DNA of 64,000 nucleotides, taken from assembly GCA_028023455.1 (NCBI GenBank), contig JAQFVV010000064.1, positions 3,479,710 to 3,543,709 on the forward strand, read 5' to 3'. The first letter of the stretch is position 1. The number at the start of each line of letters is the position of its first letter. The notes under the pieces were generated by a model. The model did not search any database. It was not told the DNA's origin and worked only from the letters and a program-made list of their open reading frames with translations. Shown in pieces: positions 24,601 to 36,504 of the stretch. The DNA comes from Epiperipatus broadwayi (Eukaryota; Onychophora; Udeonychophora; Euonychophora; Peripatidae). A program made the translations under genes and the position numbers.

Positions 24601-25560
24601 TATCATGTTGAAGAATGCCCAGAAATTCTTTATTGGTGCGTCAGAAGAGCATATTTATTAACTCGTGATTTAATCATTATTTTTAAAAAGCAACATGATT
24701 GGCTTGCATGTAAGATTATATAAATTACAATGAAAAAATGCATTCAGGACTCCAATATTTACATCATTTCTTTCTTGCTTCATTTCTTCCAGTATCTCAC
24801 TTCACCACTTTTTTTATTTAATCTATGTCTGATATTTAAGGCTATATGTCAATTTTTAATGGAATCTTTCTGAATAATCAAGGTTGGTGCTATTTTTTTG
24901 TGGCTTGCTTTTGGATTATCAATCCTACAAAAGATTTTTGTTCTTGTAAACTTATTGCATAGCAATGATGGCTTACCTTGGTGCTATTACATTTCCACCC
25001 ATTTTCTTCATAAAGCCTCTTGTAAACTGATTCAAAGACTATTGCCATAAAAATGAACAACAGAGTTAAAGCTAATGCATATTCCTGTCAATGTTTTTAT
25101 TTTTAATATTTCAAAATTTTTTCCATGATAATAAGATTTTGCCATATAAATTCTATGCTATGAATAATCTTCAGTGAGAAATTTGCTAATTTAAAATATT
25201 GTTATAAACATTTTTGATTAATTAAAGTATGTTCCTTGACCAAATCAATATGTAAATTGTGTTTTGCTTCTGAGAATTTGCTTGTGTTTATTTAACAACA
25301 AAGACCATGTTTTTGTTTTTATTTTATTTATTGATTATTCAAAATTATATTAAATCTCTATAAATCTCTCATCTATAATCAAATTTATCTATGTAATAAA
25401 ATAATTTGAGAATACTTTTGCTGCAATGGATAACAGTAGTATTCATCAATGACTACAATATTTTTTACTTTATTTATTTAAAGATGAAATCATACAGTTT
25501 TGAAACATATTACTTATTTTGTAACTAATAAGTTAATACACACTTAGTATAATTAATTAA
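21700..25560. other. AT-rich intergenic DNA, no gene recognised
   Basis: No coding frame with family similarity was found in almost 4 kb. A G run with gacgacgac follows at about 22,399. A weak tRNA-head-like string (actagttggtaaagcag) occurs near 22,855. A 108-codon open frame at 24,397-24,723 has no recognisable domain and AT-driven composition, and is not called a gene. Confidence 0.55.
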
Positions 25561-25563
25561 TAG

Positions 25564-27190
25564 ATACTGAGAAACATTTATTGACACTGAGGGGAGCCAC
25601 TGACAACTACTGAAAGGGATTATCGAGAAAGTGGGTTATTGGTTTTTATGCTGGGTTTGGGAACAGATAAGGGGGATTTAGATATGAAGGCCATGAAGTT
25701 GACAAAGATTATGTTGTGGAAATGGGATGGAGCAGGATATATGGAAACTTAGAGTGGGGAATGGAAAGGGAAGATTAAGTGGCTAACAGGTTTCTCTGGA
25801 CATAGTTGCTGAGAGATTCCTGACTCAGTATAAGAAGTCACAGTGCATCACATACTGAGCAGTAAATGGAACAACTAATGGGAATTTTTTTTTTTTGTTA
25901 ACAAATGAAAACAAAGAAATGTGTGTTATGTAAACAAAATTAAATAAAACTAAAATATATGTACTTTTTCAGAAATGATACTCCGATTGACAGTTAGCTA
26001 AAAAAAAATTAGAAATTTAATTAAATAAATAAACAAGAAGAACGAAAATATTTATTAGTTATGCAAATACAAATTTATTATGACATTGAGAGTTAGTGCT
26101 TTATTTTTTAGATTTCATTAAAATTGTTTAAGTTTTTTAAAACTAGTTGTAGTACTATTTTTAGAAAACACATAGAAAGTGATTGTTTTAGCTTCGTTTA
26201 TCTGCAAAAAAGGTACACCTATATTCCATTAACTATTTTTCTTCATGTTCCTTTATAGCCAAGAAAAACCCATTGTCGTTTTAAATGCCACCTCTCCAAT
26301 TTAGTATTATTTCAATCGAAACCACATTTTGGTCAAGAAATATTTTTTTTTTTCTCTTCCACTTTAATTTTACAAAAAATGTTTATGTCTCAAATTTCAG
26401 TAATCATCATCTGCATACGTATGCAAAAAATCTAAGGATATTTGACCTGAAAGAAGTGTCAAATTATAATAATAAAAAAAAATCTAGCAGATGTTTGACT
26501 TTACTAAAAAATAGTGGTGATAAATTCTGCCACAACTTTTTTTTTTTTTTAAAAAAAAAAAGTTACTTTGTATAACTCATTTCATATTTTTTTCTTGTTT
26601 GTTTAATTACTTTATACAATAAAATTTGTAATTCTTTTTTGCTTATTTGTAACTTTTATTTTGCTGTTGTTTTTTTTAAAATTAATTTGTACAAGTAAAT
26701 TTGGATTTGCACAACTAATTCATAGTTTTGTTTTTGTTTAATTAAATTATTAATTTTTTAAGCTAATTATTAATTGTGGTATCATTTAACGCAGTAGCAA
26801 ATTTCTCCATACAATATTGCCACTTAGTTCAAGCCATAGTAATCAATACATGGTAAAAGGTTGTCACATCAAATTCCCTTTCTAGTGCCTACTCATCCAA
26901 TATCACCAGGCTAGCATACTATGGCTTGCTTTAGATGACAATATTGTATGGAGAAGGTTGCTACTGTGTTAACAGATTGTGTAAGCATGACAAATGATGG
27001 CCATGTGATGCAGTACCATTTCTAAAACATATATATATTTATATTTTGTTTACATAACACATATTACTTGTCTTTAATTTCATTTGAAAACAAACAAACA
27101 TACTCCCACTACCTGTTCCATTTATTGGTTGGTATTTTCAAAAGTAGTATGGTGGCTACCCTAAGTGTCAATAAATGTTCTTCAGTTCCT
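25564..27190. mobile_element. Family G element, about 1.6 kb, with terminal and nested inverted repeats
   Basis: The left end (gaaacatttattgacactga, then ggggagccac) returns inverted at 27,150-27,190 (ggtggctaccc, then gtgtcaataaatgttcttca). A second inverted pair lies inside: 25,855-25,945 (cagtaaatggaacaa, then gtgtgttatgtaaacaaaa) against 27,035-27,125. The segment 25,720-25,865 (atgggatggagca through gtcacagtgcatcacat) recurs at 40,745-40,890 inside family F. A family A element is nested at about 26,790-27,010. No transposase frame is present, so it is non-autonomous. Confidence 0.7.
26790..27010. mobile_element. Family A foldback element, copy A2, nested in the G element
   Basis: The left arm (cagtagcaaatttctccatac, read at about 26,793) pairs with the right arm (gtatggagaaggttgctactg near 26,950). 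The centre keeps the family A landmarks tagtaatcaatacatgg, ctttctagtgcctactcatc and caatatcacc. The far right carries the family A outer segment (gatggccatgtgatg), matching the outer part of A1. It has diverged more than the other copies. Confidence 0.65.
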
Positions 27191-27194
27191 ACTA

Positions 27195-28025
27195 AATTAT
27201 GACTCACACATAGATTCCATTCTTTATTTGTTTGTCATGTATTATGTTCTATAGCATATAAAATTTGTAGAACATAATATTGTATTCATTCCCCTCTCCC
27301 AAATATTTAAAATGAAGAAATATTTATCCAAATAATTTTAATATAGTTATATGAAATGAATACTGTTTTAATAGTAATATACATTTTACATTGTTGCTTC
27401 GGATGATTGTTACAGTGGAAAAATGGTAGACTCTTGGAATTAAAAATCCACAGAAGCTTATTCCAGATCTATGGATAATGACTCTATGGTCTTTTCCAGC
27501 ACTCAGACTTACTAGGAACTTTCAAGGAATAAGTCCAATTATTTTCATTTTTAATTTTATTCATATAAAACTGAGAAAAATCATTTAATGAAATAGTTAA
27601 TTTATTTTATAATATTTATTTGCCTTAGTCAAAATGGGACATATTTATTTATATACTTTTTTTTTTTTTTGTAGATACTATAGTTTTGGGGAAATATTCG
27701 AAGTTACTTACAGGAATGGATGCATTTAATCTTCAGCTTACTTTCTTTCAGCCTCATTACATCTTTACTATCTATAAATTCTTCATCAACAAGTTCATGC
27801 TGGTAAAATAAGCATTTTAATAGCATGGAATTTGTTTGATACAAAACGATAAACAAATATAAGTTTGTTTTACATTTTACTTTTTCTCTTGCTATTTGTA
27901 ATAATATCAATAAAATAGCTTTAAAATAAAACTTTGTTTTATTTTTATTTTTTATTTTCATAGTAGTAATACCACAATAAAGGGGTAATAAGATTAATAT
28001 TGTTCACTTTAAAATAATAAAAAAT
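27195..28025. other. AT-rich intergenic DNA
   Basis: No gene was recognised. A weak tRNA-head-like string (cagtggaaaaatggtagactc) near 27,417 is too degenerate to call. An A/T-rich frame at 27,704-27,961 on the minus strand has no domain. Confidence 0.5.
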
Positions 28026-28029
28026 AATA

Positions 28030-28725
28030 ATTTCCTGTGACCATCACATGACCACCATTTCTTATGTTTGCTTATAACTTATTAAAACAGGCAAAACTCC
28101 CTATGCCACTCAGTCATGTGACCATCTTAGTTTTCTTAGCTACTAAACCTCCTTGCACTTGCAAGTTTTTTATTTTTAACACACATCCAGCAGCCCAGAA
28201 ACCGACTAACCTCTCACACTACAGATATATTAAAAACATATACTTTTTCAAACAATCCATATTATACACATTACAATTTAACTTCATATACATATTATTT
28301 TTGGAGGTACTTAAATTTATCTTCATAAAATATGGATTTGAATATATTCAAATTTCTATTACATCACATACTACTGAAACACATGATCAAAGACTGTGAA
28401 AAAGATCAATGATCCCCAAGGTGCATATTTTGTACTGAACCAGCATAGTTGGCCCAGATCACAATCTCTTACACATGTTCATCATTCATTAGTATACAGA
28501 TAGAAAATTAGTTTAATTGACAAGTTTCAAGTTTTTTGCTTTACAACATTGATGTAAATCACTTTGTGCAAGTTGCATTGATTATACTGAAAACTCTTCT
28601 AGTCTGGGAATATTGAATGAGTAGGCACTAGATGGGGATTTTATGCACAAACCTTCTGGCATCCATTGATTACTCTGGCTGCCATTGAGTGGCACTGCTG
28701 TTTGAATAGTTTTGCCTGTTTTAAT
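28030..28725. mobile_element. Family A element, copy A3, split by another repeat
   Basis: The left end (gaccatcacatgaccac, then aaaacaggcaaaactcc) and right end (tgagtaggcactagatgg, ttttatgcacaaaccttctg, then tagttttgcctgttttaat, to about 28,725) are the two ends of a family A element. Between them, about 28,110-28,600 is foreign: it includes a single arm of a family C element at about 28,386-28,480 (ccccaaggtgcatattttg, ctgaaccagcatagttgg). So a family C-bearing sequence inserted into, or recombined with, an older A copy. Confidence 0.7.
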
Positions 28726-29159
28726 ATTGTAGTTTCTTTATAGTAATGATATTTCATTCCAATTTATTTCACTGATATTAAAATTCATGTCTAAGAGTGA
28801 ATTACACATTATTATGTGCATTTTAAACACAGGCACATACAATGTATTGTGGATACATTCAATGTATGATATTATGAATACTATATATATTTTATTTAAT
28901 ATTTTTGGAAATAAATAAAATTACAGATACTTAATAATATAGGCCACCAGTTTGCATCATTATTCCTCATACCGGAAATCCTCAAGCTTTCTGAAGATGT
29001 CATTGGAAGATGTTGACTTTTCAGTTAGTCAAGAATGGTATACCTGTGAAAACCCATAAGATTTGCCCAACAGCATAATAATTTTGTTCAAGCTAGTATT
29101 AAAATACAGAAATATGAATTGGAATGTTATATTCTTGCAAAATAAAACTATTGCCTGGA

Positions 29160-29283
29160 AACAATGTTTATACTATGAATAAATTTGAAAATGCAAAACA
29201 TTCAATTAATCTTCAGATTGTCTGACAACAATGTTTATACTGTGCATAAACTTAGTCAGGCAAAACATTCAATTAATCTTCAA
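29160..29283. repeat. Tandem duplication, about 67-bp period
   Basis: A unit holding acaatgtttatact and ending caaaacattcaattaatctt occurs at about 29,160 and 29,227 with a few differences in the middle. Noncoding. Confidence 0.75.
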
Positions 29284-30423
29284 CTGTGATGCATCCATGC
29301 AAAGTAAGCATTAAACCAAGAGAAGGACAATATACGTATCTTCCCATATCATGACAATTCTAATAACAGACTTTCACAATTGAACTAAAGATATTTATTA
29401 ATACGTTTTGACAATCACCAGATATACACCCTTGCAATAAATGACATGAATGTATATATATATAGATTAGGTAACAGAATATTATAATAAAGCAATAACA
29501 TATGCTTGTCATTGGTGATAAATTATCATTACTTATCATATTGCTAACAATGTTTACTTTACCATTTTAACTTTGTGGTTATACTGTAAAAAAAGTTAAA
29601 AACCCTTTCATTAAATATAGACAATGATTCTCCTGACTATATCATATTCTTCAAATCATTCATTGTTTAGTTTTTATACTCATGGTATCACTACTTTTGT
29701 GGTATAGCAACAAATAAAAACCACTGGTGTTGAAATAGCATCTTTACCCCAAATGGTGAACAATGAGATGTTTGCTTATGTGACATCTATAGTGATTTGT
29801 TCACCATAGTTTTTTTTTTTGTATACAACCTTCTTTAATGTCTATAACGATTCTCCCTAATCATTAATTTCTCATCTTAATATCTGATTACAGAGAATTG
29901 TAACAGTTTTCTTTCATCTATTTTTAATAAAAAAATATATTTTTATCATTGTTAATATTTAAACATAAAAGAGCTTAGTAGTTATAGATTTTGTTATTCC
30001 AGCTAGGTTAGGTATAGATCCAACCTTTTCATAACCTTATAAAATTATCAATTTCATGTCATATAATACAAGCCACTTTCTTAAAGTTCTATTAGCACCA
30101 TATAACATCAAAAATGTAATGATAGAGAATAGTTGTTTCTATTATTTATTCAATCTAAAGAGATAACAAAGTTAAATACAGTATATATATATCGTATTAA
30201 TTATCAATTTCATTTTCAAGTGTGAGTATAGAAAAAATACATACTCTGTAGTTATTTATAAATAGATAATTTAAATGACAATGATCAAGAAGAATTGTTT
30301 CTATTGGTATCTGAAACCAGCATTTTTGAAAGTGTTAGCTATAGATATTCCATTTTTTTTTATATATTTTAAAAACATGTATCAAATCATTATTGTTAAA
30401 AATTACTTTTAATAGTATTACAC

Positions 30424-30509
30424 AATACCCCCATAATTCAAAATTGATTTTTCATTTAATCAAGTTAATACCCCCATAATTCAAAATTGATTTTTCATTT
30501 AATCAAGTT
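30424..30509. repeat. Perfect 43-bp tandem duplication
   Basis: The unit starting aatacccccataattcaaa and ending caagtt is present at 30,424 and 30,467 without a visible mismatch. In a region where other repeats are eroded this marks a recent slippage or duplication event. Confidence 0.9.
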
Positions 30510-30817
30510 AATTTACAAGTGCAAGTTGAATTAAATTTAATAAAAAATTTGTTGCTTAGTATTAATACATCATTGACATTTTATACTACTATGCTAAATA
30601 ACAAAAATATAAACATGGCGTACCAAGAAAACTTATATTGAAAGAAAAGACTTATCCTTAAGTCCCAAAAAATATACTTAAATATTATTAAAATCCTTGG
30701 ACAAAATCATTGTTAACTAGAATTATATATTTATAAATATATATTTTGAACAATTGTTATATATATATATATATATAACAATTCAATATATATATTAATC
30801 TGCTAAAATGCATACAA

Positions 30818-31481
30818 AACAATGAGGATTGCCAATTACTCTACAAGCTTTATGATAAATGCTTAGCCAGAGCCAGCACTTAAAATATCTCTGTCAGGAA
30901 ACCCTCCCCAAACCCCTGACCATGGTTTCGTGCTTTGGCACTTCTCAGAAAAGTGTCAGAGTAGGTTCAGACACTAGATCTAAAAATACCAACCCAAAGC
31001 CAAGCACTTATCTAAAAGTTATTTATTGAGTGGAAAATCTGAAATTTTCAGACATCTATATGTCTTCAAACCCTGCTATCCAACTCAAATAGTTATATGG
31101 GGCTGATAGATCTTCAGTGATACCATATATTAGTAGTCTTAGCAATATAAAATTGCATAAGACTTATGGCAGAGACTATAAATAGTCAAAATAAGAGCCA
31201 TAGATCACATGACCCTATCTCTTAAGCTTGCAAGTATGAACAATGAGGATTGCCAATTCCTCTACAAGCTTTATGATAAATGTCTGAAAATTTCAGATTT
31301 TTCACTCAATAGATAACTTTTAGATAAGTGCTTGGCTTTGGGTTGGTATTTTTAGATCTAGTGTCTGAACCTACCCTGACACCTCTCTGAGGAGTGCCAA
31401 AGCATAAAAACATGGTCAAGGGTTTGGGGAGGGGTTCCTGACAGAGATATTTTAAGTGCTGGCTCTGGATAAGCATTTATC
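30818..31481. mobile_element. Family B foldback B1, arms about 200 bp
   Basis: The left arm 30,854-31,055 (agccagagccagcacttaaa, ggttcagacactagatctaa, ccaaagccaagcacttatc) returns inverted at 31,280-31,481 with few differences. A 43-bp block starting acaatgaggattgccaatt precedes the left arm (30,818) and also sits directly before the right arm (31,239) in the same orientation, so a direct repeat brackets the left arm and spacer. The spacer also contains one end of the neighbouring B2 structure. No coding content. Confidence 0.85.
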
Positions 31482-31482
31482 T

Positions 31483-32302
31483 ATTTTATAAAGTGCAGAC
31501 GGTATTGAAATTAAACTGAGAGACTGCAACCTCTCAAGCGCTTATGACTATCAACAGCCAATCAGATCGTAAACACAGACAGAATTTAACAAGAAAAAGA
31601 TGATTCCACCCTCTTCTTTACTTGTCTTTCTATATATCCAAGCCAGTCCAAAGTACTTAGATCTGAAAGCATGAATCTTAAATATCTTCACACTCAACTC
31701 ACTGAGTTCAAATTACAAATATACAGTGTGAAATCTTTCAATTTACTACGCAGTAGTTTTTCGATGTTAAAACTTGCAGCAATATATGTAAATAATATTT
31801 ATTTTATAAAGCACAGACAGTATTGAAATTAAACTGAGATACTGCAACCTCTCAAGTGCTTATGACTATCAACAGCCAATCAGATTGTAAACATTGAGTC
31901 AGAGAATTTAACAAGAAAAGGATGGTTCCAACCTCTTCTTTACTTGTCTTTCTATATATCCAAGCCAGTCCAAAGTACTTAGATCTGAAAGTGTGAATCT
32001 TAAATTCTTTAAATTCTCTGTCTCAGTGTTTATGATATGATTAGCTGTTGATAGTCATAAGCACTTGAGAGGTTGCAGTCTCTCAGTTTAATTTCAATAC
32101 CGTCTGCGCTTTATAAAATAAATATTATTTAAGTATATTGCTGCAAGTTATAACATTGAAAAACTACTGTGTAGTAAATCAAAAGATTTCATGCTGTATG
32201 TTTGTAATTTGAACTCAGTGAGTTGAGTGTGAAGATATTTAAGATTCACACTTTCAGATCTAAGTATAGGGTCATGTGATCTATGACTCTTATTTTGACT
32301 AT
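31483..32302. mobile_element. Family B foldback B2 with one duplicated half
   Basis: The arms 31,656-31,910 and 32,010-32,264 (about 255 bp each, separated by 99 bp) are inverted copies: the left begins cttagatctgaaag and the right ends ctttcagatctaag. A direct copy of the inner half occupies 31,483-31,684 and repeats at 31,801-32,004 (ctgcaacctctcaag, gcttatgactatcaacagcc). The right arm continues into atagggtcatgtgatctatg (32,266), whose inverted partner lies at 31,184-31,218 inside the B1 spacer. B1 therefore appears inserted within the left end of a larger B2-type element. Confidence 0.8.
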
Positions 32303-32344
32303 GCATACATAAGGCTAATAAATAGATAAGAAACCAATTTTTTA

Positions 32345-32632
32345 TTGTTTAGGCAAATAATATAATATTAAGTCATCTATGATCTTTATTACTGTTTCAC
32401 AATGCTTTATTTATAACCCTCTTTGTTAGTTCATGTATATTTATATTCATATATTTGTATTATGTTGTAGTTCTGAAGAAGATTGCTGGGACAATCAAAA
32501 CTATCAAAGAAAACCCTCTTTGATAGTTTTGATTGTCCCAGCAATAAAGCATTATGAAACAGTAATAAAGAGCATAAATGATTTAATATTATATTATATG
32601 GATTTGGCAATGCAATAAAAAAGTTATAGTTA
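32345..32632. mobile_element. Family D hairpin element D1
   Basis: Outer inverted ends (ataatattaagtcatctatg, tctttattactgtttcac near 32,360-32,400, against gaaacagtaataaagagcat near 32,556-32,577) enclose a perfect 28-bp hairpin at 32,482-32,545 (attgctgggacaatcaaaac and its complement with a very short loop). The right end runs on to ggatttggcaatgcaataaa (about 32,600-32,620). The same outer and inner layout recurs at 59.0 kb (D2) and in part at 62.5 kb. Confidence 0.8.
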
Positions 32633-32839
32633 TATGGCAAATACATATATAAAAATATGTTCTTTATATGTTACTGCTATTAATGCTAAATAATTTTACA
32701 ATATAATGCTATCTCTGATTAAGTTTGCAGGAATCCAAATATTGTCAATATGTCATTATGAAAAAAAATTATTGTAAATACATGCAAATACCATATTATA
32801 CATTTTTTTCATATAAAAAATGAGCAATACAACTCTACT

Positions 32840-35385
32840 GTCATCATCATCATTTTTAATGATTATCGATATACTGCATGAGGAAAATTCAAGTTTTCTA
32901 TACATATATTCATTTATCCATCTCACACATGGTATATTTCTAGGTCTTTAACAATTTTTAGAGCTCTGATTTAACACTTTACTTATCCATTTATTATCAT
33001 CTCTTCCAGCAAAATATCCAGCCCAATTCCATTTCAGTCTCTTAAATCTTTCATTGATATCATCAGTAATATTTGTTTGGTTTATGTTTTAATTATTTTG
33101 TTATCAATCTCTTATTATTTTTAACACACATCTCTTCATATTTCATTGAATGGTCTGGAGTTTCTACATTGTTATTTTGCTGAATGTCCAAGTATCAGAT
33201 CCATAAGTAAGAAATTATAAAACACATCTATTAAAATCTTTCCCTTTCAATCACTTCATATATTTCTTTTTATTAAGTTATTTCTATCCAATGTCTTCTA
33301 CCCATGTTTAATCTTATGATTAATTTCATCCATTGTGTTCGATCTGTATTAATAATCTGACTCAAATATTTGTAGCTATTAACTTCTTGTAATTCATCAT
33401 TATCAATTTTTATTCTCTTTTGAGAAAAATCTGTTGAAAATTATTAATTCTATTTTATTACTTTTATATGATAACTCTTGCAACATTTCCTAAAGGTCTG
33501 AAGTTTTATTTTTAAACACACCCACAACATCTGATAATTCTAGATGACTTAAGTAATTTTCATTAGTTTTACTCCCTTACTACCCCATCTTAAGGTACAA
33601 AAAATTTATTCAAAACTGCTGCAAAATGTTTTGAAAGTATGGAATCAGTTGCTATACATCCTTCTCTTTGTTAATATTTTTAGAATCCCTATACAATACA
33701 ATCATTGCAATTGCATTTTGATAAATTTAGTTCAGCATATGACAATATCTTAGGTCTATATCTCCATGATTCAAAGCTTTAATCACTATAGATATGCTTA
33801 TAAAAATAAGTCTTTTTATAATCTATAAATCCAAATCATAATGGCAATAATATTCATTAGTTTTTTCTATAACTTCTCTCAGTACTTAGATGTAATCCAC
33901 TGTGCTAAAACCATTTTTATATACAGATTGTACTTTTGATCCGTTAAAATCCAAAGTTTGCTGTAGATCAGTTGGTAATTATCTTAGTAAAGATTTTATA
34001 TGGAACTAATAGAAAAATAAAGGTCTGTAGTTTTAATTTTTTTAATCACCTTTCTTAAATCTCAGTTTACAATTGCATTTTTCCAATCATCTGGAGCATC
34101 TTTATAATTAGACATTTGATATATAACATTGCCAACATTTTTTTCATCTTTAAAAATAATAATAATTCCATTATTTCTCAGATCTTTTCCCTTCTTCATA
34201 CAATTAATTGTATGTTTCACCTTTTCTTTTAAAATACCAATTCAGAAAATTTAGCAATTGTGAGGAATACTGTACTTTCTTGTTCTTTATTACTATATAG
34301 TACTTTTCTACACATTTGATGATGTCATCTTCTTTTCAGTAATAATTCTATATGTTTCCAGATTACTAAACAACCTAATCTAATACTAAGATACTGTTTA
34401 TATTTTTATAGTTTTTCTTGCTAATTCACAATTATATATTTTTATCCCATTAATAACTCTTTTTCATTTCATTCTACAAAAGTATAGATATTCAATTTTC
34501 TTAATGGATCACTTTTTAAAATGTTTATTCCTTCTTTATATATATTGTCTTGTCTCTAAAAAAATGTACTGGTAATTTACTGCTTTTTTGAACTATTTAT
34601 CTTTCTTACATGTTCCTAACATCTTCAAAATCAGTTAATACTTTAAGCCAATTTGCAAGATCTAATTTAAATTTATTGAAATATTTCTGAAGATTAGGGA
34701 TATCAACTATTAATACTATTTATTTCTTTTTCATTTGACATTAAGACAAATGTTACATCTTACTAATTGATGATCATTTATTGTGATACATCTACTAAGA
34801 ACATTACAATATTAAAATACATATCTTCTGGTAGTTGCATCTTCATTTTGATATTTTCTATGTCCATTTCCATTAGGAATTTTATTGAGAAATAATTCAA
34901 AAATACACTTTTTTTTCTGTGAATTTCATAGATTTCTGTCCTCTTGCATTTCTCTTACTATATCACATTTGTCCCATAGTTCTTTTATCTTTCACTTGTT
35001 TATTAATTATAGTATTAAAATTGTCAATCTGATATTTAAAAGCATCTTTTTTACCCATATAAAAATTCTTTACTTCTTTATCACAATAAAAACTTGTCCG
35101 GCCATAAATCTATATTAGTTGCATTATGCTTCATGAAGTTGAATAACTAGTCTAGCTACTATATCTGATATATTATTAACCTCCATGTTTTTTTTTACTT
35201 TTTATTTACAAATAATCTAACTTATACATGCTTTCAATGATCACTTTTTTAATTCATTTGTTTCTTTACCTTTTTTTCTACTCTCACAAAATTCAATAAT
35301 GTCCAATTTAATATAAGATAGTTCCTTCGATTTCGTATTCTTCCTTCACTTGCAAGTAATCTATAGTTGTAAGTATCTAATCAGA
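32840..35385 (-). pseudogene. RTE-type LINE, copy 3, full length but heavily decayed
   Basis: On the minus strand the copy begins at about 35,381 at the same residue as copy 1 (the TYN of the endonuclease) and ends in a trinucleotide tail (atgatgatgatgac on the minus strand, 32,840-32,853). Matching blocks lie in the expected order: the endonuclease 3' part around 34,600-34,800, the [11 protein letters not shown] region near 34,160-34,210, the FADD region near 33,520, and the YLGQI and GSETW regions near 33,350 and 33,190. Frames are broken throughout by stops and indels. It is in normal, non-inverted order, which supports the rearrangement reading of copy 1. Confidence 0.8.
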
Positions 35386-36140
35386 AATTTGAAATTGAAT
35401 AATAGCCCGAGTCCATAATCAGGGTATTTTTAGCACCCTTGCCTGCCAACTGCTATCTTGACTGATGACTTTACGGCCTCCTGGAAATAAGGGTCATAAT
35501 TTAATCCAGTCCATTATTATTATAAATGTGATTCATTTCTGTTCACCCTTAAACAAATGAATTCATCATTTGGATTCAATGAACAGAAAAAAACTATCAT
35601 TGGATAATGTAAATACGCATACTGATGAAAATAATAGTTGAATTAGCATAATCTCTTCTGTGGTCTATTCCTTTTGTTCTTTAAAAAAAATGAAGTCTAT
35701 TAGTCCCTTTCGATCTGTGAATATGGCTATCTGCAAGCTCAAGAATCATTTTGCAGGTTAGAAAAAAGTGTTCTTGTTAATTCATATAGAACTATCTATG
35801 TATTGTAAATGAACTGAATTATTGTTATTGGAAAGTATCCTATGCTTGTGTGTAATATATGTATAATAAAAAACTTAAAATACCAATTCGAATTTGCCTC
35901 TCAATAAAAAATTTTTTTAAAAAAAACTCATCCACACACTACCTACATTCTGATTGTCTTCAATAAAATTCATCTGTTTTATTTAAGAACTATCAAACAA
36001 CTGAGAAAAAAACTAGTTATGTTTTTTGATTTTGAGAGATAAAAGGCAAGTAAACTGTGACACTGAGCTGGCTTATACATGTTGATGAGTAGTCTATCTA
36101 AGTTTATTGAGTCAGAAATAATACAGTTAAGTTGAAGAGT
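35386..36140. other. Intergenic sequence between the old RTE copy and the peptide ORF
   Basis: Positions 35,400-35,560 are less AT-rich than usual and may hold a repeat fragment. A small inverted pair (tttctgttca at about 35,536 and tgaacagaaa at 35,579) could form a hairpin. No gene was recognised. Confidence 0.5.
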
Positions 36141-36275
36141 TTTGGCAGTATAAATGAAAGTAAGATAAAAAGCATCATTTGCTTAATGGGGAAAAAAATC
36201 GAATTCTTATCTACTTAACAGATTTAAGAATAATTACTTCCGCTCAAAAAGTAGAAATACTGCATCCTGTAACCT

Positions 36276-36281
36276 TATAAA
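36276..36281 (+). promoter_or_regulatory. TATA-like box upstream of the peptide ORF
   Basis: TATAAA lies 40 bases before the ATG at 36,316, which would allow transcription to start in the stretch ctgcgcacataatactcaaa and give a leader of under 20 bases. A second TATA-like site, TATAAAT at 36,149-36,155, would give a leader of roughly 130 bases. Such boxes are common by chance in AT-rich DNA. Confidence 0.3.
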
Positions 36282-36315
36282 CATATTTTCTGCGCACATA
36301 ATACTCAAATCATCA

Positions 36316-36504
36316 ATGGCAAAGATTTTATATGCTGCTATTTTAATCGCATGCTTATGTTATTTAGGGACATCTGTTCCTCAACGTTATGATAAAAAAG
36401 AGGTTTATCATATAATAGATGAAGTAATATCACTTTTCCCTACCACTTATCAGGCTTGGATGTATGACATTTTAGAAAGAAGGAAAATGAGATATGAATT
36501 ATAA
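36316..36504 (+). CDS. Small secreted peptide precursor, 62 aa, function unknown
   Basis: The ORF encodes 62 residues. Residues 1-20 (MAKILYAAILIACLCYLGTS) have a Lys at position 3, a hydrophobic core and a small-residue end, so they read as a classical signal peptide with cleavage likely after Ser20 or Val21. The mature part, about 41 residues, is charged, has no cysteine, and carries an acidic/aromatic stretch (YHIIDEVISLF, then AWMYDILERRKM) that could form amphipathic helices. The ATG context (atcaATGG) is acceptable. A GTAAGT donor follows the stop at 36,534 and an AATAAA lies at 36,676-36,681, so a 3'-UTR intron is possible. I do not recognise the family. It stands alone among transposon debris and may be a host gene, a fragment of one, or a chance ORF. 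Confidence 0.4.
   Translation: MAKILYAAILIACLCYLGTSVPQRYDKKEVYHIIDEVISLFPTTYQAWMYDILERRKMRYEL

Noticed and set aside
24397-24723. 108-codon plus-strand frame
   Set aside because: No domain or coding bias could be seen; in AT-rich DNA of this length such a frame is expected occasionally.
29448-29464. Short-repeat clusters as a CRISPR array
   Set aside because: These are simple TA microsatellites and tandem duplications in animal DNA; no spaced identical repeats exist.
34885-35118. 77-codon plus-strand frame
   Set aside because: It is antisense to the endonuclease part of the decayed RTE copy 3.
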